Shown here: positions 57,411 to 64,000 of the stretch, piece by piece
Position numbering within the stretch: the first letter of the stretch is position 1
Layout: each line of letters starts with the position of its first letter
Assembly (NCBI RefSeq): GCF_963583255.1
Contig: NC_084813.1
Span: 16,071,799-16,135,798 of the forward strand
Length of the DNA stretch: 64,000 nucleotides
DNA from: Pyrus communis
Taxonomy: Eukaryota > Streptophyta > Magnoliopsida > Rosales > Rosaceae
Direction of reading: 5' to 3'
Made by a program: the position numbers and the translations under genes
Notes under the pieces: model-generated
The model's database searches: none
Told to the model about the DNA's origin: nothing
The model's input: the letters and a program-made list of their open reading frames with translations, nothing else

Positions 57411-57437
57411 ATTTGAATGGTTTGAAAGCTTCCCTCA

Positions 57438-59310
57438 ATGAGAACATCAAACATTTCTTCGTGGTGCTCGGGTTATCTTCTATGGATCCCAGCACTTTTG
57501 GTTACTTTAGTCTTGTTGGGAGCAATTTCAAGATCATCTCCCAATGTGTTTTCTAGATATGGAAACAAATACCAACTCTCAGTGGGAGTGCCATTGAAGG
57601 GGAATGGGAACCCCCCTGTCTTTGCTTATTGGATATGTGGAACTGAAGGAGAAAGAGTGAGGATTTTGAGGCTTTTGAAGGCAATATATCACCCGAGAAA
57701 TCGGTATTTGCTGCAGCTTGATTCATGTTCGTCGGATTATGATAGAGGGCAACTAGCTCTCTCTGTTCAAGCCGAAGAAGTTTTTCGATATTTTGGAAAT
57801 GTTTATGTTGTTGGGAAAAGTTTTGCCCTCAACCAGATGGGGTCTTCTGCTCTTGCTGCCACACTTCATGCTGCAGCATTGCATCTAAAGCTCAGTACAG
57901 ATTGGGACTGGTTCATCACTTTAAGTGCTTCTGACTATCCCCTCATGAATCAGGATGGTAAGTGCTTTCACATCAAAAGCACTTATATTATTGGCAGAGT
58001 CACTTGATGCTGAACATCATTTAAATCAAGCTTGAAAGGTTTAAGGATTTAAATATCTGTTTTGGCTTATAAATTTTATCTTCGGCTTTCAGTACCCTCA
58101 GGCCGAGTTTGATAACCATTTCGTTCGTTTTCCATAAAATGCATGTACACTTGGGAACTTGATCACTTTAGTTTGGTAACCCATCTTGGTTAATTGATCA
58201 ACGTGATTCACTGACTAGGAATTTTTTCCTACTCTTTCTGTTCAGATCTGCTCCATGCTTTCACTTTATTGCCAAGGAATACCAATTTTATACATTTTAC
58301 AAACAAGACCGGCTGGAAAGAGTAAGAAAAATCAGCCTCTTGATGCTCCCAGTAGTTTGTTTCTCTGATCTCTTTTTTCTTCGAAGAAATTAGGCACCTT
58401 GAGTTTTTCACTGACAATTCACGATGTCCTGAATTTTCTAAATGGAAGCTGATTGTCTGCAGGCAAACAGATCGAATCGTTAATGACCCTAACTTGTATC
58501 TTCAAGAGGTTGCTCCACTTTTGTATGCTGTAGAGAAGAGAACCATGCCAGATGCTTTCAAAATCTTTGGAGGTAAGTTGCTCTTACTGAAATTGAGCAC
58601 GAAATGCGTATCCAAAGAGAACGAGAAACTTTTGAGCATGATAGTGATACTGACACGTAGTGTTACTAAAAAACTTCTCGTATTCAATGTGTTATAAGAT
58701 TAAAACAGCTGCAAGTTGGAAAAATTCTAAAGTTTCATCATAACTTATGAAATGTATAGGTTCGCCTTGGACGATTTTAACCAGAGATTTCATGGAGTAC
58801 TGTGTAAAAGGCTGGGATAACTTTCCCAGGAAGTTACTGATGTACCTCAGCAATGTGCCCTACCCTCTTGAATCCTACTTCCACACAATTATCTGCAGCT
58901 CATCTGAGTTCAAAAACTCTGTAGTGAATAATGACCTAAGGTACATTCTTTGGGACACGTCTGCACTCGGAAAAGCAAAAGTCCTTAATATGTCACACTA
59001 TGATCAAATGTTAGCAAGTCGAGCGGCCTTTGCTAGACCGTTTCAAACAGATGATGATCCAGTGCTAAACAAGATCGATGAGAGTGTTTTGAATCGGACT
59101 TCGAAAGGGTTGGTTCCGGGAGAATGGTGCCCTGGCATAGGGAGAAGTAAGAGCTTAGAGAATTCAACACCTGATAAGGAAGAGTTGTGTCCAAGTTGGG
59201 GCAACATTAACCATGTCACCCCGGGTCCTCGTGGCGTTAGTCTCCAAGAATTTTTGGCTAAGCTTGCTGTAGAAGGAAGATTTACAACCGGTCACTGCCA
59301 AGAACACTGA
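57438..59310 (+). CDS. GT14 family beta-glucuronosyltransferase (GlcAT14-like)
   Basis: Four exons: 57438-57957, 58246-58321, 58463-58572, 58760-59310. All introns are GT-AG and the joined frame is 418 codons to TGA. Residues about 11-30 (YLLWIPALLVTLVLLGAI) are one membrane span near the N terminus with a short cytosolic head, a type II Golgi enzyme. The lumenal part shows the core-2/I-branching (GT14) blocks: FAYWICGTEGERVRILRLLK, YLLQLDSCSSDYDRGQLAL, DWDWFITLSASDYPLM, DLLHAFTLLPRN.NFI, FGGSPWTILTRDFMEYCVKG, NVPYPLESYFHTIIC and FARPFQTDDDPVLNKID. Known family members add glucuronic acid to galactan side chains of arabinogalactan proteins. The substrate here is inferred from that. Length fits the family (about 400-450 aa). 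The start is the first ATG, just after a SINE in the leader. Intact. Confidence 0.93.
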
Positions 59311-59362
59311 TAATTTTCCAAGCTTGCATTTGGAATTTTTCTTGAATCAGATGATGATGATG

Positions 59363-59366
<4 letters not shown>

Positions 59367-59399
<33 letters not shown>
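59367..59399. repeat. (AT)n microsatellite in the 3' UTR region
   Basis: About 16 AT units, 60 bp past the stop codon. Confidence 0.95.
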
Positions 59400-59401
<2 letters not shown>

Positions 59402-59408
59402 CATGATA

Positions 59409-59410
<2 letters not shown>

Positions 59411-59463
<53 letters not shown>
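59411..59463. repeat. (TG)n microsatellite in the 3' UTR region
   Basis: About 26 TG units. With the (AT)n tract beside it, a compound microsatellite that may be in the transcript. Confidence 0.97.
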
Positions 59464-59465
<2 letters not shown>

Positions 59466-59882
59466 TACAAAATAACACTTCAAACTACATTTGAGTAGAA
59501 GGCTTGGCTTTCTACTTGATTGAGGTATGTATGGTTAGTGAATTAGGAAGATAAGGTCTGCATTCTCACCCACTGCATTTGATGACAGAGTCTGATGTTG
59601 GATTAAACTTTCTTTTAGCCTGTATTCGAAAAGGCTGTGAAAGTTGTAAACTGGCAATAATTTTTAGTATTATTGAACGATATCGAGGACGTGGTTGGGT
59701 TAAGTTACACAATCAGCTAACACTAATTCAATATTGAACTCGTCATTTTATAGCAATCTATACTAATACTTCACGCTTACAAGTGCAAATAAATATTATT
59801 TGACCGTAAAACCAGTAATAGCTGATAATTGTCTTTCATTATTCAAAATCATTGAACTATGTGCATATATGGGGCTACCTAG

Positions 59883-60422
59883 TGTCACGGGATGACTCTT
59901 TAAGCCTTCCGCCCGTGCGGCACTTAGACTTGAATACCTCGATGAACAAGCTAAGTAAGCCTTCGAAGCCTCGCTTCCCCGGATTGAATCACAAAGAAAG
60001 CTAAGATAGCTTGGAGAATGCTAAAATCACTTAGAAGATGGGAGAAAGGAAGCTTTGTATTGAAACTTAGGAGAACTTTTCAATTGCTTACAATTCTTGG
60101 ATGCCTTGGCCAAATGGCCTTGCCTCCTATTTATAAGCCTAGGTAACCTCCTCAATGGAGGGTTCTAGAAATCCCTACTTACATCCAAAAATATCTAGTA
60201 TAGTTCTAGATACAACTTGCCTAATCTAGATTGTTCTAGGTGAGGCTTGAATTTGTACACTTGTGTGGATTGTTCCGGAATGCCCTAGATTATCTTGAAC
60301 GCTCCGCCATGTTCTTGATTTTTCCGGGATGTTCCAGAAGCTTCTATGAAGACAAGGCTTTATGGGCTTAGATATATGATGTCTTGGGCGTTTTCTTTGT
60401 TTGTAACATATGGCCCGTGACA
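59883..60422 (-). repeat. 3' LTR of the right-hand chromovirus
   Basis: 540 bp, on the minus strand TGTCACGGGCC ... CATCCCGTGACA, giving TGTCACGGG/CCCGTGACA ends. It contains a TATA box and a CCTAGGC region. The left neighbour CCTAG (59878-59882) is the candidate target duplication; its partner lies beyond the window. Confidence 0.9.
60128..60135 (-). promoter_or_regulatory. LTR TATA box
   Basis: TATAAATA on the minus strand, about 287 bp into the LTR. This suggests the R region starts near 60100. Confidence 0.65.
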
Positions 60423-60436
60423 TCCTCCCCCACTTA
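60423..60436 (-). promoter_or_regulatory. Polypurine tract of the chromovirus
   Basis: Minus strand AAGTGGGGGAGGA ends exactly at the start of the LTR, as needed for plus-strand priming. It overlaps the pol stop codon. Confidence 0.8.
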
Positions 60437-63400
60437 AGCCGTCGACGTCCTCGTCGACTCTTGCCTCTCGAATGTATTAATCAGGTCCGTATATTGCCAT
60501 AAGGACGTCTCCTTCTCCCATGTTGCTTCGGAGTATGGTAGCCCTTTCCATTTGACAAAGTACTCCACATGCTTTGGTTGTCTTGGTCGCACCACGACAC
60601 GCTTGGCTTCGATGCTCTCCACTTCTTTGTCAAATGCCTCCGTCATCAAAGGGGGTGCTCGATGAGACTCACCTCGGCTTGGTTCCTCATTGTCTGCATG
60701 ATAAGGCTTCAAGTTGCTCACATGGAACACCGGGTGAAACTTGAGGCGGGGTGGGAGTTCCACGACATAAGCGGCTTTGCCAACCTTCTTGATGATAGGG
60801 AATGGTCCCTCATATTTCCGCAACAAGCTCTTGTACAAGCCACGAGTACTCTTGTGCTGAGAGGCATTAAGCTTCACAAAGACTTGGTCGCCGGTTTGGA
60901 ACTCCACGCTTACGATCCGCCCATTTCTTCATCTTCTTTGAAGCCTTCTCCAAATGAGCTCGAGCAAGTTCGTGGGCTAATTGCCACTCCTTAGCGGTTT
61001 TGAAAGCGGCTGGACTATTCCCCGTGTAGCCAGTCACGACCGTGTTCGGGGTCAAGGGTTGTTGCCCTATAGCCAACTCGAACGGACTTTTCCCCGTCGA
61101 CTCCGAACGTTGCAAGTTATAAGAGAATTGGGCAACATCAAGTAACTTAGCCCAATCTCATTGATTGGCACTAACATAGTGCCGCAAATAAGTCTCTAAC
61201 AATGCATTAACCCGCTCCGTTTGTCCATCAGTCTGGGGATGAAAAGCGGTGGAAAAGTCTAATTTTGAGCCAAGTAGCTTGAAGAGCTCCTTCCAAAATC
61301 TACCCGTGAAGCGAGCATCTCGATCACTGACTATGCTCCTCGGAACACCCCAATACTTCACCACGTGCTTTAGAAACAAGCGTGCAGCTACTTCGGCTGT
61401 GCACTCCACAGGTGCGGGTATGAAAGTGGCATACTTGGTGAATCTATCGACCACGACGAAGATAGATCCACATCCATCAGACTTGGGCAAATGTGTGATG
61501 AAATCCATGGTTAAACACTCCCATGGTCTTGATGGGGTGGGGAGTGGTTCCAACAGTCCTCCCGGTTGCCTTTGTTCCACTTTGTCTTGTTGGCACACAA
61601 GACAAGTCTTCACGTATGAATCTACATCATCCCGCATTTGTGGCCAATAATAAGCATCGCTCACCAAAGCCAACGTGCAGTGAGTGCCAGGATGTCCTGC
61701 CCACATTGAGTCATGGCACTCCTTCAGGATTTCTTTCCTTAAGCTTCCCCACTTTGGGACGTAGATCCGCTTGCCCTTGGTGTATAGCAAGCCGTCCTCA
61801 AGCCAAAACCTTCTTGTCTTCCCATCCTTGACAAACTCCACAATGTTCTTGGCTTGGACGTCATGTGATAAACCTTCTCGGACACGGCCCAAGAGATGGC
61901 TTTGCGGCTTGAGTACCGTAGCCATTAACTCTACTCGTCTACTTAGAGCATCGGCCACCACGTTCTCCTTTCCTTGCTTGTACTCTAGCTTGTAATCAAA
62001 CTCCGCTAAGAACTCTTGCCACCTTGCTTGCTTAGGTGTGAGCTTTTGTTGGGTTTGAAAGTAGCTAGTGGCAATGTTGTTCGTCTTGATGATGAAGGGA
62101 GTACCAAGCAAGTAATGCCTCCAAACTCTAAGGCAATGGACGATGGCGGTCATCTCCTTTTCATGGGTCGTGTACCTCTTCTCGGCATTGTTTAGCTTGC
62201 GACTTTCATAGGCTATCGGATGTCCCTCTTGCATCAACACTCCTCCTATGGCAAAGTCGGAAGCATCAGTGTGCAACTCGAATGGCTTACTAAGGTCGGG
62301 CAACCTTAGTACAGGCTCCTCCATTAGGGTCTTCTTCAACCTCTCAAAGGCCTCTTGACACCGGTCCGTCCATTCCCATGCCTTGTTCTTCTTAAGAAGG
62401 TCTGTTAAGGGTGCCGTTATGGCTGAATACCCTTTAATGAATCTCCGATAGTAGTTGGCTAGCCCCAAAAAGGATCGTAGTGTTGGTACCTTGGTCGGTG
62501 GTTCCCACTCTTGAATGGCCTTGATCTTGCCCTTTTCCATCATAAGTTTCCCCTCCTTTATCTTGTGGCCAAGAAATTCTACTTCTTTTGTGGCAAATGA
62601 GCATTTCTCCTTCTTGACATAGAGTTCATGCTCCCGAAGGGTCTTGAACACTATGCGCAAGTGCTTGACGTGCTCCTCCAATGTCTTGCTATAGATAACG
62701 ATATCATCAATGTAAACCACGACAAACTTGTCAAGATAAGGATGGAATACCTTGTTCATCAATGTGTAGAATGTTGCAGGGGCATTGGTCAGACCAAATG
62801 GCATGACTTTATACTCGAACGATCCATATCTGGTCACCATCGCCGTCTTCGATTCGTCTCCAGGGGCTATCCTCACTTGGTAGTATCCCGATCGAAGATC
62901 TAACTTTGTGAAGTACCTTGCTTCACCAAGTTGATCGAATAAGTCGGCGATCAACGGAAGTGGGTACTTGTTCTTGATGGTAATCTTATTCAATGCTCTA
63001 TAGTCGATGCACAACCTTAGGCTACCTTCTTTCTTGCGTTGGAACAAGACGGGTGCACCATATGGGGACTTGGAGGGTTGGATGTAGCCAGCATCAAGTA
63101 GCTCGTTGAGTTGTTTCCTCAATTCTTCCAACTTGGGTGGCGACATCCTATAAGGTGATTTGGAGGGAGGCTTAGCACCAGGCTCCAACTCAATCGCATG
63201 GTCGACCTCTCTCCTTGGTGGCAACTTCTTTGGCAGTTCCTTAGGCATCACGTCCGCAAACTCCATAAGGACGGCTTCCACTTGTTTCGGTAAAGGCCCG
63301 TACTTCTCCTCCCCTTCATTCAACATTAGGGTTGCAAGAAATGTGGCCTCGCCTTTCTTCCAGGACTTGGCAAATTGAATTGCCAACAAGTGCTGGGTAC

Positions 63401-64000
63401 ACTTCTTGGCTTGCCTCTCCAATGGCACCAGGCAATGTTGTCTTCCGTCGTCCAAGATACAGAAAATATTGTAGAAGGGAATGGGAAAGGCTCGTACCTT
63501 GTCCATGAACTCTAACCCAATGACTACGTCATAATCGTCCATCTTGACTATGGTGAAGTCGATCTTTCCCTTCCATGCGCCAATGTCTACTTGTACATTG
63601 CGCGCAATTCCGACAATGGGGGTGGCAGCGGAATTTACCGTCTTCACGCTACTGGGCTCCTTTGTGACTCGGAGGCCAAGCCTTGTGGCTTCCTCCGACG
63701 TCATGAAGTTGTGGGTTGCTCCCGTGTCCACCAACACACGCGTTGTCTTGTCACCAGTCTTGACGTCGACGAACAATGATCCTCCCTCAACTTGAGCCTT
63801 AGGTTGTGGGAGGGTTGTTTGGATGGCATTCAGTAGACGGATGCATCCCATCCTTGCATCGCTACTCTCCTCGGCCTTGTCCTCCTTGAAAGCCATGGCC
63901 TTAAGGGCCTTCTTTTGTGGGCAATCTCGCATCATGTGAGGGTCGTCGCATAAGTAACAAGTGGGTTGCCAAGACTTACCCTTGCTTTTGTCATGCTTAT
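60434..64000 (-). pseudogene. Chromovirus (Ty3/gypsy) gag end and pol, nearly intact, cut by the window edge
   Basis: Minus-strand polyprotein entering from the right edge. Order: zinc knuckle [13 protein letters not shown] (C-x2-C-x3-H-x4-C, 63912-63950); aspartic protease [11 protein letters not shown] (about 63730); reverse transcriptase with [12 protein letters not shown] (about 63020), [14 protein letters not shown] and [12 protein letters not shown] (about 62700); RNase H with [13 protein letters not shown] (about 62260) and [13 protein letters not shown]; integrase with H-H-C-C zinc finger (HPGTHCTL ... CLVCQQDK, 61590-61720), catalytic D at [12 protein letters not shown], second D at IVSDRDARF and the Glu region [12 protein letters not shown]; then a GPY/F-type region and a chromodomain YFVKWKGLPYSEATWEKE (about 60500-60560). 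Two lesions are seen: an in-frame TGA at 61158-61160 after SANQ, and a one-base frame change between 60867 and 60907. Everything else is open, so it is much younger than the other gypsy copies. Confidence 0.92.

Noticed and set aside
59292..59483. A His/Thr repeat protein on the minus strand
   Set aside because: Translation of the (TG)n and (AT)n microsatellites behind the glucuronosyltransferase gene.
61249..63795. Several plus-strand open frames of 60-140 codons
   Set aside because: They are antisense shadows of the long chromovirus pol frame.

Overview
The window is plant nuclear DNA, almost certainly from a dicot. Its genes have GT-AG introns, and their products match plant-specific families: an F-box/kelch protein, a plastid-targeted FMN split-barrel protein and a GT14 glucuronosyltransferase. 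The rest is a dense nest of plant mobile elements: Ty3/gypsy, Cassandra, hAT, PIF/Harbinger, Mutator-type MITEs and SINEs. The repeat families look like those of Rosaceae (apple or pear), but that is an impression from memory and not proven here.

Three complete host genes can be modelled, all with intact frames across every splice junction. They are an F-box/kelch gene (21692-24508, minus, 2 exons, 466 aa), a chloroplast pyridoxamine-phosphate-oxidase-like split-barrel gene (45950-50621, minus, 9 exons, 384 aa) and a GT14 beta-glucuronosyltransferase-like gene (57438-59310, plus, 4 exons, 418 aa). A fourth host gene, another kelch protein, survives only as a broken 3' half (18387-19518, plus). 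The order kelch / F-box-kelch / split-barrel resembles a block I remember from Arabidopsis chromosome 1, here pulled apart by transposons.

Layout. 0-5.2 kb: gag-like relic, a CACTA-like terminus, and a 346-bp satellite array split by a solo LTR. 5.4-14.3 kb: two inverted copies of one LTR-like sequence flank a 4.4-kb hAT-type element. That element holds a second 3.3-kb hAT-type element whose core is seven copies of the same 346-bp satellite in opposite orientation. A 2.7-kb solo LTR sits in the right arm. 14.3-17.5 kb: decayed Tat-clade gypsy element with two RNase H regions, then a SINE. 18.4-24.5 kb: the kelch relic and the F-box/kelch gene. 25.9-29.4 kb: PIF/Harbinger deletion derivative holding a solo LTR. 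29.4-33.6 kb: MITEs, AT-rich DNA and a Cassandra solo LTR carrying a 5S rRNA-like promoter. 33.66-45.22 kb: a full-length but dead Tekay/Del-like chromovirus with a 5-bp target duplication; one of its LTRs is split by another solo LTR. 45.9-50.6 kb: the split-barrel gene with a MITE in intron 3. 50.8-55.2 kb: four small DNA elements, one carrying a captured PB1-domain fragment. 57.3-59.3 kb: the glucuronosyltransferase gene, with a SINE in its leader. 59.9-64 kb: the 3' LTR and most of pol of a second, much younger chromovirus that runs off the right edge.

No new gene system was found. The notable content is the insertion history, which can be read from target-site duplications. Other points of interest are the satellite amplified inside a hAT-like element, the captured PB1 exon, and mobile DNA placed where it may affect host gene expression.
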